The notes under the pieces: model-generated
Database searches by the model: none
Told to the model about the DNA's origin: nothing
What the model saw: only the letters and a program-made list of their open reading frames with translations
Part shown: positions 54,078-64,000 of the stretch, piece after piece
Position numbering within the stretch: position 1 is the first letter of the stretch
How the letters are laid out: each line of letters opens with the position of its first letter
Source of the DNA: Bacteroidota bacterium
GTDB taxonomy: Bacteria > Bacteroidota > Ignavibacteria > SZUA-365
NCBI GenBank assembly: GCA_029907355.1
Contig: JARYLZ010000002.1
Location: forward strand, 1 to 64,000
Direction: 5' to 3'
DNA: 64,000 nt
Program-made: the position numbers and the translations under genes

Positions 54078-55244
54078 TCAGCGGGAGGACTCGACCGAAG
54101 ATTCGAGATCCTCTTGCGTGTCCCTTTCTTCGAAGAGGAGGATGACCCCGTCGTCTGCAAAAGAACCCCGGTCGGGGTTATCGGAATCACGATTTGCCGG
54201 ATCTGCCGGTTCGATTCGAAGCTGCGTTTCGCGGACACCCTTTGCCGCGAGGTAATGTTTCACCACCGTCGCTCTTTGCCAACCCAGCGTTTTTTCACTC
54301 TCCTCATTGTCCTGGACGTTTGAAATGCTGGTGATCGTACAGAGAAACCCGTCGACCTCTCTCCATGCATCGGCGAGCGAGTCCAGAAAAGCGCATGCTT
54401 CCGGTGCGAGATCTGCTGTTTCCCCGATGAATTTCACCTGTCCGAGGACGAGAGTGGTATCCGGTGGTTGTCTCTTCGATGGGGGTAGAGGATCCATGTC
54501 GATGACTTTACTTCGCGTCGCGATTACCGATGCAATGCTTTCGCCGATATGCATCGAGACCCCGAGAGAGAGCATCTCAAAGTTGTCGTTTTTCCAATCG
54601 AGTGTGCGTGAGACGATCCCGTCAAGACGGTCCGAAAGCGTGACGGAACGCTCCAGTGTGACAACGATGTCAAACCGTCTGTCCGGCGTGCAGCGTAAAC
54701 CCACCCTCAAAGGAAACCAGAGGCACAGATTCGCCTCGGATCCGGTGATGGTCCCGAGTGGACGAACATCCTCCGTCGATCGACCTGCCCGGCTCCCGTA
54801 GAAGATGAGACCTCCACCGAGGGAGAGAAAAGGTCGAAACAGAGGGGTAGGATACAATTCCCCGATAATGGAAAAACTGAGAGGGAATGCAGATGTTTTA
54901 AAAGAATATGTTGAGAGATCCGCTTCGAGTGCACGATAGCCTGCGGTCATTTCCGTTTGAACCAACACGAAGGGGAATCGTGCACCTTCGACATGAATCG
55001 TCGTCGTGAGAAACACATCGCCGCCACCGGAATACTGAAGGGGTGAGTTCTTCAACTTCAAGCCGTGACCGATGTCCCCCTCGAACCCTACGATCCCGAC
55101 GCGGTACCCGAGACTTTTCAATCCGCGAACCTCCCCCCTCTCACCGGAAGAAGGGAAAGCACCGCCCCGTGATTGGGGGAACGCCGTCGATATTGCAATC
55201 AATAGGATAACAAGGGAAGCCGAAAGTTCTTTACGGAAGTCCAT
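54078..55244 (-). CDS. OmpA-like outer-membrane protein with degenerate C-terminal domain
   Basis: 388 residues from the ATG at 55244, which puts the signal peptide (LSASLVILLIAISTAF, cleavage near PQS) near the start; a start at 55286 has a GGGGAGG just upstream but too close, so this is uncertain. A barrel domain of about 220 residues (RPFLSLGGGLIFYGSR, LERSVTLSDRLDGIVSRTLDW) is followed by a C-terminal segment that looks like a decayed OmpA domain (LGQVKFIGETADLAP...GWQRATVVKHYLAAKG). It is a clear paralogue of the OmpA/TSP3 gene at 56248, which keeps a full OmpA domain. Confidence 0.78.
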   Translation of the reverse strand: MDFRKELSASLVILLIAISTAFPQSRGGAFPSSGERGEVRGLKSLGYRVGIVGFEGDIGHGLKLKNSPLQYSGGGDVFLTTTIHVEGARFPFVLVQTEMTAGYRALEADLSTYSFKTSAFPLSFSIIGELYPTPLFRPFLSLGGGLIFYGSRAGRSTEDVRPLGTITGSEANLCLWFPLRVGLRCTPDRRFDIVVTLERSVTLSDRLDGIVSRTLDWKNDNFEMLSLGVSMHIGESIASVIATRSKVIDMDPLPPSKRQPPDTTLVLGQVKFIGETADLAPEACAFLDSLADAWREVDGFLCTITSISNVQDNEESEKTLGWQRATVVKHYLAAKGVRETQLRIEPADPANRDSDNPDRGSFADDGVILLFEERDTQEDLESSVESSR

Positions 55245-55434
55245 AGTACAGGAAAAATTGTTTTGTCCGATGAGCTCAAAAACCATACCTCCCCTTTAGG
55301 AATTTCATAAAAACAGCTTTCTTAATCCTTTATTTTGGAGCGGGAGCAAGATGGGTTGAAATATATTCATGCCCCGTGCTTGTCGAGAGAAATATTTTCA
55401 TCGACGAACAAATGAAACCAAAGGAAAAGCAAAG

Positions 55435-55463
55435 AAAAACCCGCCTGTCGAGGGCGGGTTTTT
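55435..55463 (-). terminator. Rho-independent terminator
   Basis: CCCGCC (55440-55445) pairs with GGCGGG (55453-55458); five A precede it and five T follow, with a 7-base loop. It lies 23 bases past the stop of the 55486 gene. Confidence 0.85.
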
Positions 55464-55485
55464 ATCGAAAGCTGGAGATACGGAT

Positions 55486-55989
55486 TCAAGGACGGAAAAG
55501 TGCGTAGGAATCTTTTAGATTTCCCATAAAAATGAACGCACCTTTGATAAACCTTCCAGTTATTTTGATCCATCCGTCACTGTCATTACGAACGCCTTTG
55601 ACTAAGACCTCCCCTTTCGTGACGTTTTGGATACAGACGAGCTTACTTCGAGGTGGCACGTTGAAGGAATACGAGGCGTCCCTGGTGGGATGTAAAGGAA
55701 GGGGACGAATACGGACCGGATCCGTGAAGATGATATAGATTCTGAAGGTGTTGCCGCTGCGAAGAAAATCCCCTTCCTGAATGAAGGCCTGTTTTTCCGC
55801 TTCCGTAAGGAGGTCGGGCTCTCCGACTACCATTATGCTTGGGCTCTCTATCATCGTGTAACCGATTTCATCGGAATGAATGAGCTCAAGGTCCTTCGAT
55901 TCCGTCCTTTGGGCTTTTGCCCAATGGGCGCCTATCGAAAGGATGAAAAAGAAAAGAAAACTGAAACTTCGTGTCATTCTGGTATCCAT
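55486..55989 (-). CDS. Small secreted protein, unknown function
   Basis: 167 residues with a signal peptide (MTRSFSFLFFFILSIGAHW, cleavage near AKAQ); the start at 55989 or 55977 cannot be separated, and AAGG lies 9 bases before the first. The mature protein contains a stretch with beta pattern RIYIIFTDPVRIRPLPLHP and SYSFNVPPRSKLVCIQNVTKGEVLVKGV. No family recognised. It sits between two related OmpA-like genes and has its own terminator. Confidence 0.68.
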   Translation of the reverse strand: MDTRMTRSFSFLFFFILSIGAHWAKAQRTESKDLELIHSDEIGYTMIESPSIMVVGEPDLLTEAEKQAFIQEGDFLRSGNTFRIYIIFTDPVRIRPLPLHPTRDASYSFNVPPRSKLVCIQNVTKGEVLVKGVRNDSDGWIKITGRFIKGAFIFMGNLKDSYALFRP

Positions 55990-56247
55990 TTCTCACAACC
56001 TTTTCGCATCTCGAGCACTAGCCTGAGCACAAATACAATGCCATATATTGACCCTGATGGAATTTGAGGAATCAGAGCTTCTCCCCGAAAATCGCATTGT
56101 ACAAGTCCGATACAAAATCAACCTACATCTTTTTTCTGAACAATCAAACAGAGACGACTCGGGAAGATGTTCCGAGAGATCAGATGAAGAAGATCTTTTT
56201 CGAAAGAGAAGACCGGAACATGGGGAAGAAACGGTGATGGGCCGCCA

Positions 56248-57753
56248 TCACTCCCCGATTTCTGTTATCCGGATTTCTATTCTCCTATTTCTCTGCCTTC
56301 CCTCAGGTGTCCCGTTAGGCGCAATAGGTTGCGTGGGACCGAATCCTTTCGTGGATATCCTGGCGGGTTCGATACCCTTGGAGACAAGGTGGCTCTTGAC
56401 CGCTTCGGCGCGTTCGAGGGAAAGTTGAATGTTCCTCTCATAAGATCCCGTGCTGTCGGTGTGGCCGCGGATCTCGATATGCACTTTGGGGTTCGATCGA
56501 AGACTCTGAGAGACCTTGTCCAGAATCGGATATGATTTCGGTAAGAGAACGGCTTTCCCCATCTCGAACTCGATATTCTCTATGACGAGAATTTCACCGA
56601 GACGGTGGAAGATGAGTTCCCCTCGCTCGGTTTCGTCCGGGCACCCGTCCTCGTCTTTGAAGTTGTTGAAAGTCTCCGCTTCCTTGGGGCAGTCGTCCAT
56701 CCCGTCGCTGATCCCGTCCTTGTCCGTATCTCGGTCTACCGGGTTTGTGCCGATAGCGATCTCCCGCCCGTCTGTCAGCCCATCTCCGTCCGTATCCGCA
56801 AGGAGCGGGTTGGTCCTTTGCCGGAAGACCTCTTCGCCGTCCTCAAGCCCGTCGCCGTCGGTGTCCCTCCTGGATGGGTCGGTGTGGTAGAGGGCGATTT
56901 CCTCATCATCAGAAATCCCGTCCCTATCTGTATCCTCCGTCCTGTTCTTCTCATCGAGCATTTCCAGAGGGGTCGCGATGACGTCTCCGTAGGGGTCCTT
57001 CGCTTTTTTCCCAAGGAAGTATACGGTGAGACCGATCATGAGGGTCTCAAAGTTGTCGTTCATCCAATCGAGATCTTTCGTGACGATGCCGTCGATGCGG
57101 TCGGAAAGGGTAATAGACCGTTCGAGGGATATGTGAAAATCCACGGAAGGAGAGGACGCGAAACGCAAACCGATCCGCAGGGGAAGCCAGAACGCCGCAT
57201 TCCGCTCAGCAGGGACGGCCTGGTCGACCCGGGTGCCAACGAGCCTGGAGCGCAGGATGTTCGACTCGTATGGCAGAGCTCCCATACCGCCGGACACGAA
57301 AGGCCGAATCGACGAGGCAGAATAGAACTCGATCGTCAAGGAAACGCTCACGGGGAATGCGCGTGTGCGGAACTCGTACGAGGGGTGCGAGGCCTTCAAC
57401 ACACGATAACCGGCCGAGGCTTCCAACCCGAAACGCATGGCGTTGTCGCCCTGGACCGCTTGCCAGAGACGTGCATGAAAAAGGAGGTCGCCTCCTGCAT
57501 GGAACGGTGTGCGTGTCCCGCTGAAATCCAATTCGTTCTTGACGTCTCCGCTGAAATGGACGACCCCGCCACGAACCCCGATGCCGGTTCTGCCGCGCGA
57601 AGCGTAACGCTCTTCCCCTGTCGATGATGTGTCCTGCTGGGCATGCAAGACCGCGCAGTGGATCGAAAGGCACGCAAAGATCGCGCCGAGGATGCCGAAC
57701 AGGCGAAGCCATGGTTGTGTCAACATATTGCGCACGACGGGATTGTCCTTCAC
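56248..57753 (-). CDS. OmpA family protein with thrombospondin type 3 (TSP3) calcium repeats
   Basis: 501 residues. After a signal-like start ([15 protein letters not shown]) comes a barrel domain of about 220 residues, including [21 protein letters not shown] shared with the 54078 paralogue. Then five to six TSP3-type repeats ([47 protein letters not shown]) that bind Ca, and a C-terminal OmpA domain ([51 protein letters not shown]) that binds peptidoglycan. This layout is typical of FCB envelope anchors. Confidence 0.9.
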   Translation of the reverse strand: MKDNPVVRNMLTQPWLRLFGILGAIFACLSIHCAVLHAQQDTSSTGEERYASRGRTGIGVRGGVVHFSGDVKNELDFSGTRTPFHAGGDLLFHARLWQAVQGDNAMRFGLEASAGYRVLKASHPSYEFRTRAFPVSVSLTIEFYSASSIRPFVSGGMGALPYESNILRSRLVGTRVDQAVPAERNAAFWLPLRIGLRFASSPSVDFHISLERSITLSDRIDGIVTKDLDWMNDNFETLMIGLTVYFLGKKAKDPYGDVIATPLEMLDEKNRTEDTDRDGISDDEEIALYHTDPSRRDTDGDGLEDGEEVFRQRTNPLLADTDGDGLTDGREIAIGTNPVDRDTDKDGISDGMDDCPKEAETFNNFKDEDGCPDETERGELIFHRLGEILVIENIEFEMGKAVLLPKSYPILDKVSQSLRSNPKVHIEIRGHTDSTGSYERNIQLSLERAEAVKSHLVSKGIEPARISTKGFGPTQPIAPNGTPEGRQRNRRIEIRITEIGE

Positions 57754-57847
57754 ACCCGCATGTATCTTCCCCGTTTCATATCTCGACGTTCAGGGCGGAT
57801 AGGCAGCGGAAGTTAGGCAGACACGGGGAGAAAAGCACGGGGGCGGG

Positions 57848-58486
57848 TCAACCACCCAAAGCACCGATGACGGCAGTCACGTCGTTCGGTAGGCAGATGA
57901 GACGCTGGCCGGCTGCACCGATGGCGGGATGAGCGGTACAGATCCGGTGGGGGCAACGCGATTCCACGATGGAGAAACGCCTCGAACGCACGGCGAGGCG
58001 CATCACCCCCCTGTCTCCTTCGATATCGAACGTGCCGTCGTCGGTCAAGGGAAGGGATAGGAGAACACGGTCTCGGTGCGAGACGAGAACGCAGGCAGCG
58101 GAGGGGGGTAATGAGTTCGCGAAGCGGAGAACAAGCGGGTCCCGCTGCGGTGCGCCCAGATCGAGCCTTCTTTCGATTTCGTTCAATACCCTATCGAAAC
58201 GCGAGATACCCCGCTTGTGGTCACGACGCACGTTGTTCTCGTACAGGACGAGTCCTCCCGGGAAATACCCTTCAAGCATGCTGGATTTCAAGCGAATTAT
58301 CCCGTTCCCGAAGAAAGGACCCAGCAAGTCGTGGACGAGCGCTTCTGCGGCGGAAGGTTGTCCTGTGATGATTGTCAGGTCTAATACGGTGGACCGCACT
58401 GCGGAGGGTACAACGGCTTGTGCGGATTTTATCACCGCATCGCGGAGACCGGAGAGAGATGTGATGAAAAAACGGCGCCGATCCAC
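57848..58486 (-). CDS. Tat-like-signal protein ending in a NusG domain II-like fold
   Basis: 212 residues. The N-terminus MDRRRFFITSLSG resembles a twin-arginine start, but the following helix is weakly hydrophobic. Residues about 35-150 are unrecognised. The last 50 residues have the NusG_II pattern: RFSIVESRCPHRICTAHPAIGAAGQRLICLPNDVTAVI (diagnostic pieces RCPHRIC and GQRLICLPN), with the two characteristic Cys-Pro-x-x-x-Cys and C-L-P-N elements. Stand-alone NusG_II proteins are usually small and membrane-linked, so this long N-terminus is unusual. Function unknown. Confidence 0.7.
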   Translation of the reverse strand: MDRRRFFITSLSGLRDAVIKSAQAVVPSAVRSTVLDLTIITGQPSAAEALVHDLLGPFFGNGIIRLKSSMLEGYFPGGLVLYENNVRRDHKRGISRFDRVLNEIERRLDLGAPQRDPLVLRFANSLPPSAACVLVSHRDRVLLSLPLTDDGTFDIEGDRGVMRLAVRSRRFSIVESRCPHRICTAHPAIGAAGQRLICLPNDVTAVIGALGG

Positions 58487-58901
58487 ACGGGAAATCTAGC
58501 TTTTCGCCGGAACACTATAAACAAGCGACACGACGAGTCGCTCGTGAACGTGGAAGGGGAAAGGTGCGAAGGACTTTGAACATCGTTTCCTCCCGAATGG
58601 GGAAAGTATCGTCCGGCGGTGATGTTCAGGGAAGAGGGAAATTCCCTGAGTGAACCTGCGGAATGCTTGACTTGAATAGGGATGGTCAGTACCTTTCACC
58701 CCCGGTTTCAAAGAAATAAAAGCATCCGAAAGGGGTCTGTCACGAAACACTTCGAGACGCGACGCAATGATGTATTTCGGCAGCGTGACCTGCCGCGTGC
58801 CCCCGTGAAAAGATCGACCGAGTGAGTCGAAACACATAGCCGTATGTCCTACGAGAACGGCGAAACGCATCAATCCCAACCACAACAAAAAGGAGTGACC
58901 C
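58487..58901. other. 415-base intergenic region
   Basis: Divergent interval between the NusG_II-like gene and the DUF4282 gene. No gene, hairpin or repeat seen. An AAAGGAG directly precedes the DUF4282 start. Confidence 0.45.
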
Positions 58902-59165
58902 ATGAACGAGTTTTGGTCTTTCGAGAAGATGATCACCCCGACCATCATCAAGATCCTGTTCTGGATCGGCATCGTTCTCTGCGTCATTATCGGAATCTTG
59001 GTGATGACCAAGGGTGATATCCTAATCCTGGGGGGTCTTCTCATCATCATTCTGGGACCGATCGTGTGGAGAGTGTACTGCGAGCTCCTCATGGTCATCT
59101 TCAGTATTAATGACCACCTGCGTCAGATCAAGCATAACACGGCACCGCCCAGCCAAGGGATGTGA
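58902..59165 (+). CDS. DUF4282 membrane protein
   Basis: 87 residues. The family start is visible (FWSFEKMITPTIIKILFWIG) and there are two membrane helices (about 12-35 and 42-65) with a short basic tail. DUF4282 proteins are small inner-membrane proteins of unknown function. A strong AAAGGAG site precedes the ATG. It is followed by two more small membrane genes of the same cluster. Confidence 0.85.
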   Translation: MNEFWSFEKMITPTIIKILFWIGIVLCVIIGILVMTKGDILILGGLLIIILGPIVWRVYCELLMVIFSINDHLRQIKHNTAPPSQGM

Positions 59166-59273
59166 GCCTTGGCCGTGTCCGCGGAGCGAGCCCTGTGAAA
59201 GCCGGCATCGCTTCCGCGCCCACGCGTTGTTGAAGTGGTGAGGGAAGAGGGCGGTGGAAGGCCCTCGAAGAGA

Positions 59274-59735
59274 ATGGCACAACAACATCAAGGGGGGGTG
59301 AGTGCCTCGGTAAAGAGTGTTTCGAGCAACCTCTTCTTCTCGCGGTATTACGCCCTAGCTGTTCTCGTCCTCGCACTCGTCGGGTTAGGGTGGGTGTACC
59401 TCTTCGATCCGGCACGGGATCATGTGTTCATCCCGTGCCTTTTCCATCTCTGCACGGGTTTCTCGTGCCCGGGTTGCGGGATGCAGAGAGCGGCACATTC
59501 CCTTCTCCACGGGGAGCTGAGGACGGCTTTCATGGAGAATCCTCTGATCTTCGTTGTGTTTCCCTTGTCCGGTTACCTGTTCACATCGTGGTTCGTCCGG
59601 AACATGAGCGGCCGCAGAATACCGGATATACACGTTCCCCGCGTTCTCCTCGTCCTCGCCGTCATTCTTGTTCTCGTATATTGGGTTGTTCGGAACTTTC
59701 CCCAAATCGCAGGCTTCATCCGAATCTTTTCTTAA
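59274..59735 (+). CDS. DUF2752 membrane protein
   Basis: 153 residues from the ATG at 59274; a GTG at 59235 would add 13 residues. The DUF2752 signature is present: CLFHLCTGFSCPGCGMQRA, LLHGELRTAFMENPLI, with three membrane helices. The conserved Cys-Pro-x-Cys-Gly motif may bind metal or be redox-active. The family is widespread in Bacteroidota and often sits beside TM2 genes, as here. Confidence 0.88.
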   Translation: MAQQHQGGVSASVKSVSSNLFFSRYYALAVLVLALVGLGWVYLFDPARDHVFIPCLFHLCTGFSCPGCGMQRAAHSLLHGELRTAFMENPLIFVVFPLSGYLFTSWFVRNMSGRRIPDIHVPRVLLVLAVILVLVYWVVRNFPQIAGFIRIFS

Positions 59736-59807
59736 AAGACCGAAGTCGGCGGCCGAATGCACTTCAAGCGAGGCCGAGACCATCACCCTTTCCAGAGAGG
59801 AGGATTC

Positions 59808-60164
59808 ATGTACAATATCTACCAACTTCTCCCGATGCTCGAAGACGATGAGGCGGCATACATCTCGGGTCTGGTGCGAGACATGACGGATGAGCAGGCG
59901 CGGATGTTCGCGCAGGTTTATGCCAGCAGGAGGAGGGATCCGCAAACCATTCTCCTTACAGCGCTCATCGGTTTCATTCTCGTGGCGGGTGTTCACCGTT
60001 TCCTGATGAACCAGGTGGGGATGGGGCTTCTCTACCTTTTTACGGGCGGGTTGTGCGCCATCGGCACCATAGTTGACCTGGTCCGCCACAAAACGCTCGC
60101 TTTCGAGTACAACATCAAGCTCGCTTCGCAGATCGCCATGATGGTCCGCGGGGCGGCACGTTGA
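59808..60164 (+). CDS. TM2 domain membrane protein
   Basis: 118 residues from the ATG at 59808, which has a GAGGAGG site. A helical N-terminal region (MLEDDEAAYISGLVRDMTDEQARMFAQVY) precedes the TM2 domain with two helices (TILLTALIGFILVAGVHRFLM and GMGLLYLFTGGLCAIGTIVDL) and the characteristic G-x-H-R-F linker. TM2 proteins are small membrane proteins of uncertain role. Together with the two preceding genes it forms a compact plus-strand cluster. Confidence 0.88.
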   Translation: MYNIYQLLPMLEDDEAAYISGLVRDMTDEQARMFAQVYASRRRDPQTILLTALIGFILVAGVHRFLMNQVGMGLLYLFTGGLCAIGTIVDLVRHKTLAFEYNIKLASQIAMMVRGAAR

Positions 60165-60273
60165 CAATCCGGGCGCGGTCCCTTCAAGCCGGTAAATCAT
60201 CTTTGGTTTTCGCTCCCATTGCCGCTAGATTGATAGTTCAATACTGTCGATACGGCGGTCTTGGCGGGAGCGG

Positions 60274-63171
60274 ATGAAGCGAAGGGTTCGCGAACAGAAA
60301 AACGGTGCAGCAGACACCCCGCGCGTCGCAGGGAATTACGTGGGGGGTGGCGCTATCGTTATCCGCGGTGCACGGGTCAACAATCTCAAGAACATTTCAC
60401 TCGAGCTGCCGCGAAACAGGTTGATCGTCATCACCGGCGTGAGCGGTTCGGGGAAGTCGAGCCTGGCATTCGATACGATTTACGCCGAGGGTCAGAGGCG
60501 ATATGTCGAGAGTCTCTCGGCCTATGCGCGGCAATTCCTCGAGCGGGTGAACAAACCCGACGTCGATTTCATCGACGGGATCGCGCCTGCCGTCGCCATC
60601 GAACAGAAAACCTCCGCACGGAACCCACGCTCCACGGTCGGCACGACAACGGAGATTTACGATTACCTGCGCTTGTTGTACGCGCGAATCGGGCGGACAT
60701 ATTGTCTCCATGATGGTTCGCTTGTCCAACACGATTCCGTGCGCACGGTCATGGAAAGGCTGGAAAGCCTGACCGACGACACGCGGTTGCTGGTTCTTTT
60801 CCCCATGCACGCGCACGAGGGCCGAACGCTTTCGGAGGAATTCGATCATCTCCGCAAGCAGGGTTACATCCGCGTCATGGTCCACGGAGAGCTTTTCAAT
60901 CTCGAAAGCGATCGCCTCCCCGAAGCGGAAAAAGCGGACGTGTTCGTGGTCGTGGACCGGTTGACCTGGAAGAAAGATGGAGACACCGCCCGTGCCAGTG
61001 ATTCGATCGAAACGGCATTCCGCGAGGGCGACGGGTACATGCGCATCCGTTTTACGGACAGCGGGGAGGAATGGAAATTCAGCACGGCTTACGAGTGCTC
61101 CGTTTGTCACCGACGGTATGCGGAACCCGACCCCAGGCTCTTTTCCTTCAATAACCCGGCAGGTGCCTGCCCGAATTGCCAGGGTTTCGGGCGCACGGCG
61201 GGCATCGACCCGTCTCTCGTCGTCCCGAACCCGGCTAAGACCCTCGCCGAGGGGGCCATACAGCCTTGGACGACACCGAAACACAGCAAGCATTACCGGG
61301 ACTTGGAGCGGATCGCCTCATCTCTGAGCATTCCCCTGCATATCCCGTACAAGGACCTCACGGATGAGCAGAAGGAGATCATCTGGAACGGAACACGTGG
61401 GTTCAAAGGGGTGCGCGGCTTTTTCCGAATGATCGAGGAAAAGAGTTACAAAATGCATTACCGGATCCTTGCGGCTCGGTATCGCGGGTACACGACCTGC
61501 GAGGCATGCGGCGGGTCCCGTCTCCAGCCGGACGCACTCGCGGTCCGCGTCCAAGGGAAGACGCTTGCAGAGCTGGTCCGGATGACGATCGAGGATCTCT
61601 GCGCGTTTTTCTCCCGTGTCGAGTTCACGGAGGGCGAAAGAGCGGTCGCGCAGCGTATCATCGACGAAATCCGCACGCGATTGAAGATCCTGAACGATAT
61701 CGGTCTCGGGTATCTGACGCTCGATCGGCTTTCGCACACGCTTTCGGGGGGAGAGTCCCAGCGTATCAATATCGCCGCCGCCCTCGGTTCCTCTCTCGTG
61801 GGGACCTTGTACGTCCTGGACGAGCCGACCATCGGTCTTCACCCGCGGGACAACAAGAAACTCATCAAGATTCTCCGCTCGCTCCGAGACGCGGGGAACA
61901 CCGTGCTCGTGGTGGAACATGACCGGGAAATGATGGAAGTGGCGGATTTCATCGTAGACATGGGGCCGCGTGCAGGTGAGGAAGGTGGGGAAATCGTCGT
62001 ACTAGGGACCCTGCAGGACGTGGCGCAGAGCAGGGGTTCGCTGACAGGCAAGTACCTGTCGGGACGGGCATCCATTCCCCTGCCGGCGAAGCGTCGCACG
62101 CCGAAAGCAGAACTCGTCGTGCTGGGACCGACGCAGAACAACCTCAAAGGGATGGACGTCCATATCCCTTTGGGTGTCCTCACCTGCGTGACGGGAGTCA
62201 GCGGTTCGGGTAAGAGTACGCTGGTTCATGACGTCCTCTACACGGTGTTGAGGCGCGAACTCGAAGGCGGTGTCGGCGACGAGGAGAGCTGCGGGGCATG
62301 CTTGGGATTGAAGGGTGCGGAAATCATCCGGTATGTAGAGATGGTCGACCAATCGCCCATCGGGCGCACACCGCGCTCCAATCCCGTGACGTACATCAAG
62401 GCATTCGACGTGATACGCGAGTTGTTCGCGGAGACGACAGTCGCACGGATGCGCGGCTTCAACGCCGGGACGTTCTCTTTCAACGTGCGGGGAGGGAGGT
62501 GCGACACGTGCGAGGGGGAAGGGTTCATCAAGGTCGAGATGCAATTCATGGCCGACCTCTATCTCGTGTGCGAGTCGTGCAAGGGGACGCGGTACAAGGC
62601 GGAAGTCGTCGATGTGCAATACCACGGGAAAAGCATCGTGGACGTTCTGAACATGAGCGTGACCGAAGCCTTGGAATTTTTCCGGCACGTCCCGAGGCTT
62701 GTCAACCGCCTTCGTGTCCTCGACGAGGTGGGGTTGGGCTACCTGAAACTCGGACAGCCCGCAACGACGCTTTCCGGCGGCGAAGCGCAGCGTTTAAAAC
62801 TCGCCTCGCACTTGGCAAACCGGCCGGATGAGCACACGCTGTTCATTTTCGACGAACCGACGACGGGCTTGCATTTCGACGATACGCGTAAATTGCTCGC
62901 GTGCTTCGACGCACTCATCGCCATGGGGCATAGCGTCCTGATCATCGAACACAACCTCGATGTCATCAAGTGCGCGGATTGGGTCATCGATCTCGGCCCG
63001 GAAGGCGGGGAGCGCGGTGGAATGATCGTCGCACAAGGGACGCCGGAAGATGTGGCTGCGACGGAGGGTAGCTACACGGGTATGTACCTTCACGCCGTGC
63101 TAATGAACGGTCGAAGCGGCGCTGATGGGGGGAACATGCAAACCCCTCGCCGCCGTGCGACGAGAGCTTAG
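60274..63171 (+). CDS. uvrA: Excinuclease ABC subunit A
   Basis: 965 residues. The two ABC ATPase halves are complete: Walker [10 protein letters not shown] near residue 55 and GVSGSGKST near 650, signatures [11 protein letters not shown] and [11 protein letters not shown], and Walker [12 protein letters not shown] and [11 protein letters not shown]. Zinc modules CSVCHRRY...CPNCQGFG (about 275-305), CEACGG (about 410) and CDTCEGEGF...CESCKG (about 745) are intact. UvrA loads UvrB onto bulky lesions for nucleotide excision repair. A GGGAG site lies before the ATG. The stop overlaps the convergent radA stop by four bases. Confidence 0.98.
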   Translation: MKRRVREQKNGAADTPRVAGNYVGGGAIVIRGARVNNLKNISLELPRNRLIVITGVSGSGKSSLAFDTIYAEGQRRYVESLSAYARQFLERVNKPDVDFIDGIAPAVAIEQKTSARNPRSTVGTTTEIYDYLRLLYARIGRTYCLHDGSLVQHDSVRTVMERLESLTDDTRLLVLFPMHAHEGRTLSEEFDHLRKQGYIRVMVHGELFNLESDRLPEAEKADVFVVVDRLTWKKDGDTARASDSIETAFREGDGYMRIRFTDSGEEWKFSTAYECSVCHRRYAEPDPRLFSFNNPAGACPNCQGFGRTAGIDPSLVVPNPAKTLAEGAIQPWTTPKHSKHYRDLERIASSLSIPLHIPYKDLTDEQKEIIWNGTRGFKGVRGFFRMIEEKSYKMHYRILAARYRGYTTCEACGGSRLQPDALAVRVQGKTLAELVRMTIEDLCAFFSRVEFTEGERAVAQRIIDEIRTRLKILNDIGLGYLTLDRLSHTLSGGESQRINIAAALGSSLVGTLYVLDEPTIGLHPRDNKKLIKILRSLRDAGNTVLVVEHDREMMEVADFIVDMGPRAGEEGGEIVVLGTLQDVAQSRGSLTGKYLSGRASIPLPAKRRTPKAELVVLGPTQNNLKGMDVHIPLGVLTCVTGVSGSGKSTLVHDVLYTVLRRELEGGVGDEESCGACLGLKGAEIIRYVEMVDQSPIGRTPRSNPVTYIKAFDVIRELFAETTVARMRGFNAGTFSFNVRGGRCDTCEGEGFIKVEMQFMADLYLVCESCKGTRYKAEVVDVQYHGKSIVDVLNMSVTEALEFFRHVPRLVNRLRVLDEVGLGYLKLGQPATTLSGGEAQRLKLASHLANRPDEHTLFIFDEPTTGLHFDDTRKLLACFDALIAMGHSVLIIEHNLDVIKCADWVIDLGPEGGERGGMIVAQGTPEDVAATEGSYTGMYLHAVLMNGRSGADGGNMQTPRRRATRA

Positions 63172-64000
63172 AAAAGAAACCGCATCCCCTCTTCGATCGT
63201 GGATGCTTCCGCAAGCGCGATGCTCACGTGTTTCTTCCCGCGGAGATTCCCTTTTGGGATGACGGCGCGTTCGAAACCCAGTTTGACGGCTTCGGCGATG
63301 CGTTTCTCGATTTGACCGACCGAACGCACCTCCCCACCGAGGCCTACTTCACCGACGACGACGGTCGCATGGTCGATCACCTTGTCCCTTACGCTGGAAA
63401 CGACTGCCGCGATCACGGCGAGATCCACTGCCGGTTCCTCCACGCGCACCCCGCCGGCAATGTTGACGAACACGTCGAACTGACCGGTGCGCAAACCGTA
63501 GCGTTTTTCCAGGACGGCGAGGAGGAGCGAGACTCTCCGGGCATCGACGCCCGAGACGGTGCGTTGGGGTATCCCGAAATTGCTGGGCGAGACGAGAGCC
63601 TGTGTCTCGACGAGCAGGGCCCTGCTCCCCTCGAGCGTAGCGCAGACGCATGACCCCGACACGTTCCCGCGCCGCTCCGAAAGGAACACGTCGCTCGGGT
63701 TCTTGACTTCGTGCAGGCCGGATTCGCGCATCTCGAAAATCCCGATCTCGTTCGTCGAACCGAAGCGGTTCTTGATACCACGTACGATGCGATACGCATG
63801 GTGGAGATCCCCCTCGAACTGGAGGACCGTATCAACCATGTGCTCGAGAACGCGCGGTCCGGCGATCGCCCCGTCCTTCGTGACATGGCCGACGAGGAAG
63901 ACAGGGACATGGGCTTCCTTTGCGTGCCTCAGCAATAGGGCCGTACATTCGCGGACCTGTGCGATGCTCCCCGGCGCACTCTCGAGTTCCGGACGGTACA
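63168..64000 (-). CDS. radA: DNA repair protein RadA (Sms), 5' part outside window
   Basis: The minus-strand frame is open through the right edge; 277 residues of the C-terminal part are visible. The frame at the edge reads [18 protein letters not shown], the RadA region after Walker A, followed by [27 protein letters not shown]-type (core [17 protein letters not shown]) and [15 protein letters not shown], the KNRFG motif. The C-terminal Lon-like domain ([21 protein letters not shown]) and [19 protein letters not shown] follow. RadA is a RecA-like branch-migration helicase. The zinc finger and Walker A are beyond the window. Confidence 0.95.
   Translation of the reverse strand, partial: YRPELESAPGSIAQVRECTALLLRHAKEAHVPVFLVGHVTKDGAIAGPRVLEHMVDTVLQFEGDLHHAYRIVRGIKNRFGSTNEIGIFEMRESGLHEVKNPSDVFLSERRGNVSGSCVCATLEGSRALLVETQALVSPSNFGIPQRTVSGVDARRVSLLLAVLEKRYGLRTGQFDVFVNIAGGVRVEEPAVDLAVIAAVVSSVRDKVIDHATVVVGEVGLGGEVRSVGQIEKRIAEAVKLGFERAVIPKGNLRGKKHVSIALAEASTIEEGMRFLF

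Noticed and set aside
56605-57627. 340-residue plus-strand frame
   Set aside because: Antisense to the OmpA/TSP3 gene.
1-64000. CRISPR arrays, insertion sequences, prophage genes and rRNA/tRNA genes
   Set aside because: Looked for direct repeats with spacers, transposase motifs and structural RNA signatures; none found by eye.

Overview
The window (64 kb, fairly GC-rich and densely coded, no mobile elements, rRNA, tRNA or CRISPR recognised) looks like chromosome from a Gram-negative member of the Bacteroidota/Chlorobiota/Ignavibacteriota (FCB) group. The evidence is four secreted proteins with type IX secretion (Por) C-terminal sorting tails, a BatA-type von Willebrand protein, FadL-like and OmpA/TSP3 outer-membrane proteins, a LytR_C protein beside rsfS, and a few promoter candidates resembling the Bacteroidota TAnnTTTG -7 element. 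The exact lineage is inference. Methylmalonyl-CoA mutase, rubrerythrin and HypB suggest propionate/succinate chemistry, peroxide defence and a Ni enzyme elsewhere.

Region 1 (1-17.3 kb) is a surface/secretome block: a truncated putative-Ig protein leaving the left edge, a beta-propeller-like T9SS cargo, a fibre-like protein with a phage-tail-like C-terminus, a choice-of-anchor-D cargo interrupted by a frameshift in a G9 tract, a decayed CPBP membrane protease, and two adjacent giant cargo proteins (one with a VWA domain) built from the same Cys-bracketed module. Region 2 (17.6-33.4 kb) has BatA-VWA, hflX, rsmI, two paralogous secreted proteins with an unrecognised HFVSD module, a dolichol-kinase/DUF92 fusion, an orphan ABC ATPase, an anti-sigma-type kinase and several envelope proteins, ending at a clear terminator.

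Region 3 (33.6-41.7 kb) carries ppiD, an outer-membrane barrel, a minus-strand operon (secreted protein, lytR_C, rsfS, argS) and dnaA. The AT-rich DNA on both sides of dnaA holds DnaA-box-like sequences and is the best oriC candidate; transcription diverges there. Region 4 (41.7-53.9 kb) has murI, both methylmalonyl-CoA mutase subunits, galT, surE, a radical SAM protein, rubrerythrin, an FKBP isomerase, an aminopeptidase P family protein and hypB. Region 5 (54-64 kb) holds two related OmpA-like proteins, a NusG-domain-II protein, a small membrane cluster (DUF4282, DUF2752, TM2), uvrA and the 3' part of radA leaving the right edge.

Functions come from motif recognition by eye; no database search was run.
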